From positions 1 through 64,000 of the forward strand of contig CAZIFC010000005.1 in NCBI GenBank assembly GCA_964538355.1: 64,000 nucleotides of DNA, given 5' to 3'. Position numbers and translations under genes: made by a program. Of this stretch, positions 43,114 through 54,587 are shown piece by piece (position 1 is the stretch's first letter; each line of letters opens with the position of its first letter). The DNA is from Bilophila sp964538355. GTDB lineage: Bacteria; Desulfobacterota; Desulfovibrionia; Desulfovibrionales; Desulfovibrionaceae. The notes below the pieces were generated by a model, which had not been told where the DNA came from, did not search any database, and saw nothing but the letters and a program-made list of their open reading frames with translations.

Positions 43114-44526
43114 CTAGTTTTCTTGGCGCTTCTGGTGCTTGGCCAGAGCCATGTCAATGTCGCCCACCATATAGAAGTCGTCTTCCGCAAGGTGATCATA
43201 GTCGCCGTTCAGAATACCCCGGAAAGCCTTGACCGTAGACTCCAGCTTCACATAGACGCCGGGAGTGCCGGTAAAGGTTTCGGCGACATGGAACGGCTGA
43301 GACAGAAAACGCTGGATGCGGCGGGCACGGGCCACCACAAGCTTGTCTTCGTCGGACAGTTCGTCCATGCCGAGAATGGCGATAATATCCTGAAGTTCTT
43401 TATACTTCTGCAAAACCTGCTGCACGCCGCGGGCCACGCCGTAGTGTTCTTCACCCACCACATTGGGGTCAAGAATACGCGAGGTGGAGTCAAGCGGGTC
43501 CACAGCGGGGTAAATGCCAAGTTCCGCAATCTGACGGGAAAGCACGAGCGTACCGTCAAGGTGCGAGAAGGTGGTTGCCGGAGCCGGGTCGGTCAAGTCG
43601 TCAGCGGGAACATACACAGCCTGCACCGAGGTGATGGACCCCTTGTTGGTGGAGGTGATGCGTTCCTGAAGAGCACCAAGGTCGGTTCCGAGCGTGGGCT
43701 GGTACCCCACGGCAGAGGGCATGCGGCCAAGCAGAGCCGACACTTCCGAACCCGCCTGGGTGAAACGGAAGATGTTGTCGATGAACAGCAGCACGTCCTG
43801 GTTTTCCTCGTCACGGAAGTATTCCGCGCAGGTCAGGGCGGTCAGGGCCACGCGGGCACGGGCTCCCGGAGGCTCGTTCATCTGGCCGTAAACGAGGGCG
43901 GCTTTCTCAAGAACACCCGCGTCCTTCATTTCGTGATACAGGTCATTGCCTTCACGGGTACGTTCACCAACACCGGCAAACACGGAGATGCCGCCGTGCT
44001 GCTTGGCGATGTTGTTGATCATTTCCATGAGGATAACCGTTTTGCCCACACCTGCACCGCCGAACAGACCCATCTTGCCGCCCTTCGGGAAGGGAACGAG
44101 CAGGTCCACGACCTTGATGCCGGTTTCGAGCAGGTCCACCGAAGTGTTCTGCTCCACAAAGCTGGGGGCTTCGCGGTGAATGGGCAGGTATTTTTCAGCG
44201 TTGATGGGCCCCATTTCGTCAACGGGACGTCCCACCACGTTCATGATGCGGCCCAAAGATGCCGAGCCTACCGGAGCCATGATCGGCTTGCCGGTATCCA
44301 CGACATCCATGCCACGAACGAGACCTTCGGTCGCGTCCATAGCGATGGTGCGTACCACGTCGTCGCCCAGATGCTGGGCCACTTCGCAGATCAGATCAGG
44401 CGCATCGTTGTTGTTGGGGTTTTTGATTTCCAGAGCGGTCAGAATGTTTGGCAAATGACCGTCGGGAAACGCCACGTCAACGACTGCGCCGATGACCTGA
44501 ACGATTTTGCCGATGTTTTCACTCAT
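43114..44526 (-). CDS. atpD: ATP synthase F1 subunit beta
   Basis: A 470-residue catalytic subunit. The P-loop is GGAGVGKTV, the catalytic Glu lies in GVGERTREGNDL, and the signature PAVDPLDSTSR is intact. Length and N-terminal GKIVQVIGAVVDVAFP are standard. Located between atpG and atpC. Confidence 0.98.
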   Translation of the reverse strand: MSENIGKIVQVIGAVVDVAFPDGHLPNILTALEIKNPNNNDAPDLICEVAQHLGDDVVRTIAMDATEGLVRGMDVVDTGKPIMAPVGSASLGRIMNVVGRPVDEMGPINAEKYLPIHREAPSFVEQNTSVDLLETGIKVVDLLVPFPKGGKMGLFGGAGVGKTVILMEMINNIAKQHGGISVFAGVGERTREGNDLYHEMKDAGVLEKAALVYGQMNEPPGARARVALTALTCAEYFRDEENQDVLLFIDNIFRFTQAGSEVSALLGRMPSAVGYQPTLGTDLGALQERITSTNKGSITSVQAVYVPADDLTDPAPATTFSHLDGTLVLSRQIAELGIYPAVDPLDSTSRILDPNVVGEEHYGVARGVQQVLQKYKELQDIIAILGMDELSDEDKLVVARARRIQRFLSQPFHVAETFTGTPGVYVKLESTVKAFRGILNGDYDHLAEDDFYMVGDIDMALAKHQKRQEN

Positions 44527-44543
44527 AACGATTGCTCGCTCCC

Positions 44544-45434
44544 TTATTTCAGAGCTTCCGCGCCGCCAACGATATCAATAAGCTCGTTGGTGATGGAGGT
44601 CTGCCGTGTCTTGTTGAAGAGCAGGGTCAGCGCACCCACCATTTCGTCGCAATTGCGCGTGGCATTATCCATAGCGGACATCCGGGCAGCGTTTTCGCTG
44701 GCGGACGTATCCAGGAGGCCACGGTATATCTGCACATTCACGAACCGGGGAAGTATTTCGGCAAGCAGCTGCTTCACTTCCGGCTCGTACGTGTATTCTT
44801 CGGACGCCTTGGAGGCATCCTCTGCGGCGGCTTCAGCCGTTGCGGGCGCAGCGGCCTCCACCGGCAACAGGGTCTGAACAAGAGGAACCTGTTTTGCCAC
44901 GGACACAAACTTGCCGTAGATGAGCGTTACCTCGTCCATCGACTTGTGCGTGTAGCCGCTCACGACATCCTTGCCGATGCCGGCAGCCAACGTAAAGTCG
45001 AAACTGCCCATGACATCACCATAGGATGAGAGGATTTCATAGTCGGTCTTGCGGAGTGCGTCGCGTCCTTTTTTGCCTACGCAGATGAACTTGACGGTTT
45101 TCCCTTCCGCAGTCTTCGTTCTGGCCAGATCCAGAGCCTTGGCGATGAGCATGGCGTTGAAGCCGCCGCACAGGCCGCGATCCGAAGTAGCCAGAATGAC
45201 AACCGAGACGTGGCACTCGGCCCGGCGCTCAAGAAGCGCATGAGCCGAGCCGTCGGACTTGGCCGCAAGATCGCCGAGCACCGTCTGGAACTTTTCCGCA
45301 TAAGGGCGGAAACGCTCGATACGGGACTGCGCGCCGCGCAGCTTCGCCGAGGCCACCATGTTCATGGCCTTGGTGATCTGCTTGGTCTTGCGGACCCCGA
45401 CGATCTTCATTTTGACGTCTTTCAACGAAGGCAT
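44544..45434 (-). CDS. atpG: ATP synthase F1 subunit gamma
   Basis: A 296-residue rotor shaft subunit. The N-terminal coiled-coil helix begins MPSLKDVKMKIVGVRKTKQITKAM, and the C-terminal helix has MSAMDNATRNCDEMVGALTLLFNKTRQTSITNELIDIV. The core holds the DRGLCGGFNA signature. An Ala/Glu-rich insert (AAAPATAEAAAEDASKASEE) near residue 200 is longer than in E. coli. Confidence 0.97.
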   Translation of the reverse strand: MPSLKDVKMKIVGVRKTKQITKAMNMVASAKLRGAQSRIERFRPYAEKFQTVLGDLAAKSDGSAHALLERRAECHVSVVILATSDRGLCGGFNAMLIAKALDLARTKTAEGKTVKFICVGKKGRDALRKTDYEILSSYGDVMGSFDFTLAAGIGKDVVSGYTHKSMDEVTLIYGKFVSVAKQVPLVQTLLPVEAAAPATAEAAAEDASKASEEYTYEPEVKQLLAEILPRFVNVQIYRGLLDTSASENAARMSAMDNATRNCDEMVGALTLLFNKTRQTSITNELIDIVGGAEALK

Positions 45435-45447
45435 GCGCTACCGTCCC

Positions 45448-46956
<1,509 letters not shown>

Positions 46957-46960
46957 GATC

Positions 46961-47512
46961 CTATTCACCCCTCTTGATGATGTCTCTGAGGATAGTCAAC
47001 TGCGCACGAAGGCTCGCATCCAGCACGTTGTCCCCCACCTGAAGGACGACCCCGCCGAGGATGGAGGGATCCACTTCGAACTTCAGCGCGATCTGTTTGC
47101 TGGTTTGCTTTTCCAGTCTGGCAAGAATGCCAGCCTGCTGTTCCTTGCTGAGCGTCACGGCAGTCAGGAGCTTGCCGCGAACCACGCCCCAAGCCTCGTC
47201 AAGGAGCTTGCCGAAGCTTTCGGTAATCTCGCTGAGGAGGGGGAGACGTTCTTTCTCTGCCAGCAACGAGCAGAAATTTTTTATCATGGGGTCAACGCCA
47301 AGCTTGTCGAGAATCTGAACGAGAATCCTCTGCTTTTCGGCGATGCTGATGACAGGAATGCCAAGAAGGCGCACCAGCTCCGAAGATTCTGCCAGAACCC
47401 CTTCAAGTGCGGAGAGATTTTCTCCGAACTGCTCCAGCTTGGCCATACCTTCCTGCTGCCCCAAGGCAAAAAGAGCCTTGGCGTACCGCTGTGCCACGAT
47501 GTCGCCGTTCAA
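46961..47512 (-). CDS. atpH: ATP synthase subunit delta
   Basis: A 183-residue stator subunit that links F1 to the b subunits. The N-terminal helical domain begins with AQRYAKALFALGQQEGM, and the C-terminal part has the family motif KFEVDPSILGGVVLQVGDNVLDASLRAQL (read in segments). It overlaps atpF by four bases. Confidence 0.95.
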   Translation of the reverse strand: MNGDIVAQRYAKALFALGQQEGMAKLEQFGENLSALEGVLAESSELVRLLGIPVISIAEKQRILVQILDKLGVDPMIKNFCSLLAEKERLPLLSEITESFGKLLDEAWGVVRGKLLTAVTLSKEQQAGILARLEKQTSKQIALKFEVDPSILGGVVLQVGDNVLDASLRAQLTILRDIIKRGE

Positions 47513-48084
47513 TTGAGCACCACCTTTTTCAGCGCGTTGTCAATGAGCTTGAGATGATTCTTCATGTCAAGCTGCTCGTTCAGGGTCGCTTCCACGGACT
47601 GCACGATTTCGTCGGCCATCTGGTTCCGCAGGTTTTCAATGGCTTTCTTCATTTCGCTGTCAACGGCGCGGTGTGCGGCACTGCGGATTTTTTCCGCTTC
47701 GGCAAGCGCATCGGCAACCATCGTCTGGCGAACGACTTCACCACGGGCCCGGCTTTCCTTCAGGATGGTTTCGCACTCGGCGTCAAGACTGTCGATCTTT
47801 TCAATCATGGCAGCGAGCTGTTCTTCCGCAGCGGCCTTGCGGGCTGCGAGAGATTCGATTTCTTCCACGATGGCGGCGCGCCTCTTGCCCAGCCCGCCGA
47901 CGATGGCCTGTCCGGCGGCACGCCACAGAATGTACAGAAAAACACAGGCGTTGCCGACGCGGGCGAGCAGGTTGATCCACGGATTATACGGATCGCTGTA
48001 ATGAGAAACGACACCCAGCAGTATGAATGTGGCTACCGCCACAATGCCATCTTTAGACAAGAAAAAAGAGACGAGCGCTTTCAA
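47509..48084 (-). CDS. atpF: ATP synthase F0 subunit b
   Basis: A 191-residue b subunit. A hydrophobic segment (residues 12-27 and 45-58) anchors the protein, followed by a long charged helix (from KRRAAIVEEIESLAARKAAAEEQ) that dimerises as the peripheral stalk. Translation appears to begin at a TTG at 48084. It is the second of two b-type subunits encoded here, downstream of the b' gene. Confidence 0.9.
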   Translation of the reverse strand: MKALVSFFLSKDGIVAVATFILLGVVSHYSDPYNPWINLLARVGNACVFLYILWRAAGQAIVGGLGKRRAAIVEEIESLAARKAAAEEQLAAMIEKIDSLDAECETILKESRARGEVVRQTMVADALAEAEKIRSAAHRAVDSEMKKAIENLRNQMADEIVQSVEATLNEQLDMKNHLKLIDNALKKVVLN

Positions 48085-48105
48085 GGGTTCCCCCGAATTC
48101 GTAAG

Positions 48106-48522
48106 TTACGCCAAAAGTTTGGACATGGCGGCTTCGGTAAATTCGCGCATCTTACCCTGAAGCGCACGAAGGGCCTTTGCGGAGTCGGCACGCACGGCGG
48201 ACTGCGTCATCCGCAGCTCGGCCTGGGCGTCCTTGTTGGCAGCTTCGAAGATGCGCGCCCTTTCCAGTTCGCCCATCGTCTTGCCATCCTTGCGATAGAT
48301 GACAGCAGCTCCGCGAGCCTTACGGATTTCTGAATCGTATTCGTCCAGAAGCTGCTGGCTTTCCGCGTTGAACGCCTCGATTTCGCCAAGGAGACCTTCG
48401 GCGTTGTCCTTGCGCTTGCGGATAATCTTGCGGATAGGCGAAATCAACAGATAGTTGAGCACGACCAGAGTGATCAGAAAGTTCACCAACTGGATCCATA
48501 CCGTAATATTAAGATCTATCAC
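48106..48522 (-). CDS. atpF': ATP synthase F0 subunit b'
   Basis: A 138-residue b-type subunit with a single N-terminal membrane helix (VWIQLVNFLITLVVLNYLLI) and a long charged coiled coil (RKRKDNAEGLLGEIEAFNAES). The GTG at 48522 was chosen because GGGAG precedes it and gives the usual b' length; a longer frame from 48588 covers the promoter. It heads the operon b'-b-delta-alpha-gamma-beta-epsilon. Subunits a and c are not in this operon. Confidence 0.9.
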   Translation of the reverse strand: MIDLNITVWIQLVNFLITLVVLNYLLISPIRKIIRKRKDNAEGLLGEIEAFNAESQQLLDEYDSEIRKARGAAVIYRKDGKTMGELERARIFEAANKDAQAELRMTQSAVRADSAKALRALQGKMREFTEAAMSKLLA

Positions 48523-48569
48523 GCGGAAACTCCCTTCATGCAAAACGGCTAAACGTATAGAATGCGGGG

Positions 48570-48598
48570 AGTCTATACGAACCGCCAAAATGTGTCAA
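48570..48598 (-). promoter_or_regulatory. Promoter of the atp operon
   Basis: On the minus strand a consensus TTGACA (48593-48598) is followed after 17 bases by TAGACT (48570-48575), about 45 bases before the atpF' GTG. Confidence 0.6.
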
Positions 48599-48783
48599 AG
48601 GTTCTTCGCAAAAGCAAAAGATCACAAACCCGTCGAGCTGAAAACCGGAGTTTCGGCCACGTTGGGAGGCCAGGTTCCCAATTCAGCAAACGAACCAACG
48701 GGTTCTGTCTTTTCCATCATGGGCTGACGCCGGATTCACCGATTGTGAAAAAAAGCCTATAGTGTTCTTTTTTGAAAACTTTG

Positions 48784-49893
48784 TCACGTTTTGAACAAAA
48801 ACCGGCGCATGGAAATGTTCAAAACCAGCCCAATAAGCGCAAAATTGACCAGCGTGGCACTGCCGCCATAGCTGATGAACGGGAGGGGAATGCCTACCAC
48901 CGGCATGATCCCCACCACCATGCCGGCGTTGACAAATATTTGCCAAAAAAAATACACGAATATGCCCGCTGCAAGGTTGCTGCCGAAACGGTCCTTCGCA
49001 CTGCGTACCGTATTAAAAATACTCAATAAAAAGAGGCTGAACAGTCCCATCAGCAGCACGCACCCGACAAAGCCCCATTCCTCGCCGAATACGGCGATGG
49101 CAAAGTCCGTATGCTTTTCAGGAAGGAAGCTCAATTTGCTTTGTGTCCCCTCAAGAAAGCCTTTTCCCCATATCTGACCAGAACCTATGGCTATTTTTGA
49201 CTGGATGATATGGTAGCCCGCACCGCGCGGATCATTGGAAGGGTCCAGAAACGTCATGATGCGCTGTTTCTGGTAGTCATGCAGGGCAAACCACCCCATC
49301 GGCAACAGGAGCGGGATGCTGAGGAGGCAGACGAGAAGGACGCGCTTCTTGAGGCCGTGATACAAAATCATCCCGCCCAAAATGGCCAGCACGGTCAAAG
49401 CCGTCCCCAGATCCGGCTGAAGGACGATGAACCCCGCAGGCACGCACCCGACGCACGACACCTGAAGCAGCCTCCTCCAGGAAAGAGGTTCGCCATCCAG
49501 CGAAAGCACCTGCGCTCCCATGAGAAGCACCGCGATCTTTGCCATTTCGCTGGGCTGGAAGTGGAAAACCCCCAAGTCTATCCAGCGGCGCGCTCCATAG
49601 ATAACCTTTCCAAAGATAGGTATAAGGCACAGGGAAAAAAGGACCGCCAAAAAAAACGGAAGGGCCATCGCCTGAAGATGCCTGTAATCGAAGCTCATGC
49701 AGGCTATCATGCAGATAAAGCCGAACAGCCCCCAAACCATCTGGCGTTCGTAGTACGGGGCAAGGCTGATGCCGTCCTCAACCCGAACCCCGCTGGCAGA
49801 GTACAAATTGCCGATGCCCACCCAGAAAAGCAGGAGCATGGTGGCAAACAGCCCCCAGTTGATATGTGTCAGCAGTCTTCGATCGATCACCAT
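48784..49893 (-). CDS. rodA: Rod-shape-determining protein RodA
   Basis: A 369-residue SEDS-family peptidoglycan glycosyltransferase with about ten membrane helices. Motifs include LQPDLGTAL, the segment GSGQIWGKGFLEGTQSKLSFLPEKHTDFAI (read in pieces) with the essential acidic region, and the final PLPFISYGGSATL. It works with PBP2, encoded directly upstream. The ATG at 49893 follows AGGAGT; the frame is open for a further 63 codons with no family similarity. Confidence 0.96.
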   Translation of the reverse strand: MVIDRRLLTHINWGLFATMLLLFWVGIGNLYSASGVRVEDGISLAPYYERQMVWGLFGFICMIACMSFDYRHLQAMALPFFLAVLFSLCLIPIFGKVIYGARRWIDLGVFHFQPSEMAKIAVLLMGAQVLSLDGEPLSWRRLLQVSCVGCVPAGFIVLQPDLGTALTVLAILGGMILYHGLKKRVLLVCLLSIPLLLPMGWFALHDYQKQRIMTFLDPSNDPRGAGYHIIQSKIAIGSGQIWGKGFLEGTQSKLSFLPEKHTDFAIAVFGEEWGFVGCVLLMGLFSLFLLSIFNTVRSAKDRFGSNLAAGIFVYFFWQIFVNAGMVVGIMPVVGIPLPFISYGGSATLVNFALIGLVLNISMRRFLFKT

Positions 49894-50096
49894 GTGAGAA
49901 ACTCCTGACGGGGCTGTCCCCGCCCTTCGGCAAGTATCCGAGACCGCCGCAAAAACGCTCTCCCCGGCTCCGGGGGAATCCCGCCGCCTGCCTTTGGCTC
50001 CGCACGGCACATCGCCCCCCCAAAAAAACGCCGATACCCTACGATAGGGAGGGGAAGAAGCGGACACCGCGCCCGGCGGCAACCTTTCCGGAGGAA

Positions 50097-51929
50097 CTAG
50101 TCTTCCCGGGCCACACGGCCTGCGGCATGCCGGGGCTGCGGTCCCAGAGGCGTTCCGTAAAGGATATTATAGACATCGCGGGCCACCGGGCCAGCCGCGG
50201 AACTGCCGCCGCCGCCGTGTTCAAGCATCACGACGACCACGACATCTTCCCCATTTCGCCGCCCATATGAAGCAATCCACGCGTGATCGCGCTCAAGGTA
50301 AGCCATTTCCGCCGTGCGCTGGCGACGATCTCCGACCATGCGGATCTTCACCACCTGCGCCGTTCCGGTCTTCCCGCCGATGATGGCGTCCGTGCGGCGC
50401 AGCACCTTGCCCGTGCCGACATCCGCGGTAACGCGCATGCCTTCAAGCACCAGCTTCCGGGAGGCCTCGCTGAACGGGATATTGCCGCGCACTTCCGGTC
50501 CCATGCCCATAACAAGCTGCGGCTTCAACAGTTGTCCGCCGTTCATCAGCGCGCTTACAAAGGTGGCGATCTGGAGAGGCGTGACCAGCGTATAGCCCTG
50601 CCCGATGGACACATTCAGCGTTTCGCCGCGATACCAGCCTTCACCCGAACGCCGCTTTTTCCACGCTCTGGAGGGCACAAGGCCCGCCTTCTCGTGAGGA
50701 AGATCTATGCCCGTAGGCGTTCCGAAACCGCAGGCCTTGGCAAACGCCTCGATCTTGTCGATGCCTACCCGCTCGCCGAGCGTATAGTAATAAACGTCAC
50801 AGGAGTGCATCAACGACTGGATCATGTCCACCGGCCCGTGGCCGCCCCGCCGCCAGCAGCGGAATTCCCGGTTGCCAAGCTTGACCGAGCCGGAACAGGA
50901 GATCCGAAGCGAGGGCGGAATACCTTCCTTGAGGAACAGTCCCGCCATCATGAGCTTCCAGACCGAACCGGGCGGATAGATGCTCTGGATGGCGCGGTTC
51001 TGGAGCGGATGGAACGGATCGTCGCGCAGGGCCACCCAGTCTTTTTGGGACAGCCCCCCGACAAAAAGATTATTGTCGTAGGCCGGATTCGTCACCAGAG
51101 CAATGAGCTTGCCGGAATGCGGCTCCATGACCACGATACTGCCGGTCTGGTCGCCGAGCAGATCGGCAAGTTTTTTCTGAAGGGTAACATCAAGGGTAAG
51201 TTGAATATTCTCGCCGTTCTGGGGTTCTTCAACCAGCGTTTTCCCAAGAGAGCGGCCCAGCACGTCCACTTCAACGTTGAACAGCCCCTTGTGCCCGCGC
51301 AGACGCGGTTCGAAAACATACTCGATCCCCTGCTTGCCCACGGTGTCCCCGAGGGCGAGGTAGGGATCGGCGGCAAGCTCGCGTTCATTGGCTTCGGCTA
51401 CATAACCGAGGATATGGGCAAATTCTTTTCCTGCCGGATAGTACCGCTTGGAACGCGTCACGATTTCAAGCCCTGGCCAGTGCAGAAGCTGGGCTTCGAT
51501 GCGGGCCACCTGTTCAAAGCTCATGTCGTTGAGCAGAAGTATCGGCTCGAAAGGCTTCACCTTGCGGCGATCCTGCTGGAAGCGGGTGTTCAGCTGTTCC
51601 AGCGGGATACCCGCCCACTCGCTGACTTGAGCCAGGGTGGCGGCAATGTCCTTGCAGTCTTCCCGGATGAGCGCAAGCCCGAAAGCCGGCCTGTTCTCGG
51701 CCAGCAAGGCCCCCTTCGCGTCGCGGATAAGGCCGCGGGATGCATAGACGGATTCCTGGCGAAGGTGGTTGGCCTGCGCTTGCTGTGCAAAATCCTCGCC
51801 GCGGTGGATTTGGAGATACCAGAACCGGAGAACAAACGTGAAGAACAACACCCCGACAAGGCACTGCAACAGCAAAAGCCCGCTTTTGGGCGGCTGATAC
51901 CCTTCGGTTTCAAGCTGTATTGTTTTCAT
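50097..51929 (-). CDS. mrdA: Penicillin-binding protein 2
   Basis: A 610-residue elongation-specific transpeptidase. A single N-terminal membrane helix and a pedestal domain are followed by the transpeptidase domain with the acyl-serine motif in PPGSVWKLM, SCD (in MHSCDVYYY) in the SxN position, and KTGTAQ. SCD instead of SxN is common in PBP2. It overlaps mreD by 20 bases and is 203 bases from rodA. Confidence 0.96.
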   Translation of the reverse strand: MKTIQLETEGYQPPKSGLLLLQCLVGVLFFTFVLRFWYLQIHRGEDFAQQAQANHLRQESVYASRGLIRDAKGALLAENRPAFGLALIREDCKDIAATLAQVSEWAGIPLEQLNTRFQQDRRKVKPFEPILLLNDMSFEQVARIEAQLLHWPGLEIVTRSKRYYPAGKEFAHILGYVAEANERELAADPYLALGDTVGKQGIEYVFEPRLRGHKGLFNVEVDVLGRSLGKTLVEEPQNGENIQLTLDVTLQKKLADLLGDQTGSIVVMEPHSGKLIALVTNPAYDNNLFVGGLSQKDWVALRDDPFHPLQNRAIQSIYPPGSVWKLMMAGLFLKEGIPPSLRISCSGSVKLGNREFRCWRRGGHGPVDMIQSLMHSCDVYYYTLGERVGIDKIEAFAKACGFGTPTGIDLPHEKAGLVPSRAWKKRRSGEGWYRGETLNVSIGQGYTLVTPLQIATFVSALMNGGQLLKPQLVMGMGPEVRGNIPFSEASRKLVLEGMRVTADVGTGKVLRRTDAIIGGKTGTAQVVKIRMVGDRRQRTAEMAYLERDHAWIASYGRRNGEDVVVVVMLEHGGGGSSAAGPVARDVYNILYGTPLGPQPRHAAGRVARED

Positions 51930-52380
51930 TGGAAACCATCCACCGACGGGTCATCATGCAGAATTGCCAGATAAACGGCGTCAGCAACGCCTGAAGGATG
52001 CTCTCGTCGAGCAGGCGCGTCGTATCGACAGGGATATACTGAAGCCGCATCATGACCCAGAGCACTCCGTAGTGTGCGGCACCAAGACAGCCGCTGATAA
52101 GCAGCACAAACAGCCAGTTTTCGGTTTCGAACGTCCAGCGTCCGGCAAAAAAAAGGGTAATCACCAGAAGATACCAGAGCACCGACGTGCCGAAATCCAG
52201 CGTCCCGACACCTTCCTGAACAAGGATCAGGACAAGCAGCACCAGACCGATCTGCACCAGACGCCGCTCCTGCAGGGCGATGAACAGGCCGGAAACCAGC
52301 ACATCCGTACCGGGCAGGAACTGTTGCAGGGCCAGGCCGAAGACGAAAAAGGCAACCCACCAGAGGATATTGAACGTCAT
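51910..52380 (-). CDS. mreD: Rod-shape-determining protein MreD
   Basis: A 156-residue, mostly hydrophobic membrane protein with about five helices. Sequence conservation is weak in MreD; the call rests on size, topology and its position between mreC (4-base overlap) and mrdA (20-base overlap). Confidence 0.85.
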   Translation of the reverse strand: MTFNILWWVAFFVFGLALQQFLPGTDVLVSGLFIALQERRLVQIGLVLLVLILVQEGVGTLDFGTSVLWYLLVITLFFAGRWTFETENWLFVLLISGCLGAAHYGVLWVMMRLQYIPVDTTRLLDESILQALLTPFIWQFCMMTRRWMVSNENNTA

Positions 52381-53375
52381 GGACGTCCCCGTTGCGGCAA
52401 ACCGGGCGACGTATTCGGCCCGCTCAGAAAGAAGGGCGCATCAGGACGGGGAGGCCCGGGAAGCGGCGAGCCGGGCTGTCCGGGTTCGGGCGTGCGGGAC
52501 GCGGTTTCGCCGGAGGGCAGCGGAACCCCGGGCGCAGACACCTCGGAGGAGGCGGGAGAACCTTCGACCTTGGAGATGAGCAGCAGCTCCTCGACATCGG
52601 TCAGCGTCGCCAGCGGAACGGCCAGAATGGACTGGAACGGCGAAAGATCGGACGGCGTTGCCGAAAGAACCCTTGCTACCGGAATCCCCTTTGGGAACGC
52701 GTCGTCGATGCCTGAAGTCACGAGCATTTCGCCGGGGCGGATCACGTCGTTGTGGGATACGAAACGCATCTCCAGCGGCTTGTCGGCTCCTCCGCCCACC
52801 AGTACGCCCTGCACGCGGCTTTCCTGGCTGATGACCGCGATGCGGCTGCCGGGATCGAACAGCAGCAGTACGGTCGCCGTGGTGGGACCTGCCCGCAGCA
52901 CGCGCCCGGCGGCACCTTCGGGAGTCATGACCGGGGTTCCGGGCAAGGCACCCGTCATGTACCCGCGCCCGATCAGCACGGAGGCCAGCGCGGAGTTGGC
53001 CCCCATCCGCCCGGCAAGCACGCGCGCCCCAAGCGTCTGCCAGCCCGGAGGCGGAGCCAGCGTGAGCAGCCGGCGCAGCCGGACAAGCTCGGCCCGCTCT
53101 TCGGAAGCCATGAGCAGCTTGTGGCGGAGCTGTTCCACCTCTTTCTTCAGCACATCGTTTTCTTCCCGCACATTGACGAGATTCATATACCGGTTCCACG
53201 CCCCCATGACGGTATCCTGCACGAGGTGCACCGACTTGAGGACGGCACCCGAGGCTTCGAGACCAGTATTGGCCGCAAAGCCGTCAAGAACATGGGTGCG
53301 CTGATTCCAGCTGTACATACCGAGGTACATCAGCAGGGCGAGCGCAGGAATCAGCAGAATATGCTTGGGAGACAT
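52377..53375 (-). CDS. mreC: Rod-shape-determining protein MreC
   Basis: A 332-residue bitopic protein. An N-terminal membrane helix and a coiled coil (VREENDVLKKEVEQLRHKL) precede the paired beta-barrel domain (ARVLAGRMGANSALASVLIGRG, GAAGRVLRAGPTTATVLLLFDP). It links MreB filaments to the periplasmic synthases. The tail after residue 270 is long and Pro/Gly/Ser-rich, which is longer than usual. Confidence 0.93.
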   Translation of the reverse strand: MSPKHILLIPALALLMYLGMYSWNQRTHVLDGFAANTGLEASGAVLKSVHLVQDTVMGAWNRYMNLVNVREENDVLKKEVEQLRHKLLMASEERAELVRLRRLLTLAPPPGWQTLGARVLAGRMGANSALASVLIGRGYMTGALPGTPVMTPEGAAGRVLRAGPTTATVLLLFDPGSRIAVISQESRVQGVLVGGGADKPLEMRFVSHNDVIRPGEMLVTSGIDDAFPKGIPVARVLSATPSDLSPFQSILAVPLATLTDVEELLLISKVEGSPASSEVSAPGVPLPSGETASRTPEPGQPGSPLPGPPRPDAPFFLSGPNTSPGLPQRGRP

Positions 53376-53504
53376 GCCTTGTCCGGGAGAACATCCGCGA
53401 GGGCGGACACATTGGGAGAAAGGATGCGAATCGGCCCGCAGAGTCGGCGCAAAGGCCGGACTGCGGACCGGAAAGCCTGCGGGAAAGCCCCGGCAGACGC
53501 GTCA

Positions 53505-54548
53505 TCAGTCAATACAGACGTCGCCAAGTTCATTGAGGTTGTCGAGTGCCCGCCCGGTTCCCATGACGACCGTGGACAGCGGATCTTCCACCACGGTGAT
53601 GGGCAGGGACGTTTCTTCGCGCAGGAGCTGATCAAGCCCCTTGAGCAGCGCGCCGCCACCGGTGAGCACAATGCCCCGGTCCACAATGTCGGCGGCCAGT
53701 TCCGGAGGCGTCTGCTCCAGTGCGATGCGGACGGCCTGAACGATGCTGTCCACCTGTTCGGAAATGGCTTTTCGGACTTCTTCCGAGGTGATGATGATAT
53801 TCTGGGGAATGCCGGTCACGAGATCGCGGCCCTTGACCTCTAGCTGCTGCTCGGGGTCCATCGGGTAGGCCGACGCGATCTTGATCTTGATCTCTTCGGC
53901 GGAGGATTCACCGATCAGCATGTTGTACTTGCGCTTGACGTGCGTCATGATGGATTCGTCCATCTTGTCGCCGCCGACGCGCACAGAGCGGGAATACACG
54001 ATGCCGGAGAGGGAAATGACCGCCACTTCCGTAGTGCCGCCGCCGATGTCCACCACCATATTGGAGGTAGGCTCCTGAATGGGCAGATTGGCACCAATGG
54101 CGGCAGCCATCGGCTCTTCAATAAGATAGACCTCGCGGGCTCCCGCGCTCTGGGCGGATTCCTTCACGGCACGCTTTTCCACCTGCGTGATGCCGGTGGG
54201 CACGCACACGATGATCCGGGGGCGAACCAGATGCCGGCGGGAATTGTGCACCTTGGAAATGAAATGCCGGAGCATGGCCTCGGTCACTTCAAAATCGGCG
54301 ATAACGCCATCCTTCATGGGGCGGATGGCCTGAATGTTGCCGGGAGTACGGCCAAGCATCCGCTTGGCGTCCTGACCCACGGCCAACACGACGCTGTTGC
54401 CGCGCGAGTCCTTCTTGACGGCAACGACGGAAGGTTCCCGCAGGACAATCCCCTGCCCCTTCACATACACGCATGTATTGGCGGTCCCGAGGTCAATGGC
54501 GAGATCATTGGAGAACGCGCCGAGGATGAAATTCACGAGTTTTGGCAT
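53505..54548 (-). CDS. mreB: Rod-shape-determining actin-like protein MreB
   Basis: A 347-residue actin homologue that positions the elongation machinery. The nucleotide-binding phosphate loops are IDLGTANTCVY and DIGGGTTEVAV, with the adenosine motif GIVLTGGGALLKGL. The ATG at 54548 gives the standard MPKLVNFILGAFSNDLAIDLG start; a longer open frame upstream reads through the promoter region. It heads the mreB-mreC-mreD-mrdA-rodA series. Confidence 0.97.
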   Translation of the reverse strand: MPKLVNFILGAFSNDLAIDLGTANTCVYVKGQGIVLREPSVVAVKKDSRGNSVVLAVGQDAKRMLGRTPGNIQAIRPMKDGVIADFEVTEAMLRHFISKVHNSRRHLVRPRIIVCVPTGITQVEKRAVKESAQSAGAREVYLIEEPMAAAIGANLPIQEPTSNMVVDIGGGTTEVAVISLSGIVYSRSVRVGGDKMDESIMTHVKRKYNMLIGESSAEEIKIKIASAYPMDPEQQLEVKGRDLVTGIPQNIIITSEEVRKAISEQVDSIVQAVRIALEQTPPELAADIVDRGIVLTGGGALLKGLDQLLREETSLPITVVEDPLSTVVMGTGRALDNLNELGDVCID

Positions 54549-54587
54549 ACAGGATTGCTCACTTGTCTTCTCAATGGGCCAAACAAG

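Noticed and set aside
42751..44877. A plus-strand open frame of about 700 codons across atpC, atpD and atpG.
   Set aside because: Antisense to F1 ATPase genes with clear motifs; no recognisable domain.
53505..53690. A truncated mreB or a frameshift in the mre operon.
   Set aside because: MreB is full length with both phosphate motifs and the normal C-terminus; the following gaps and overlaps are standard.
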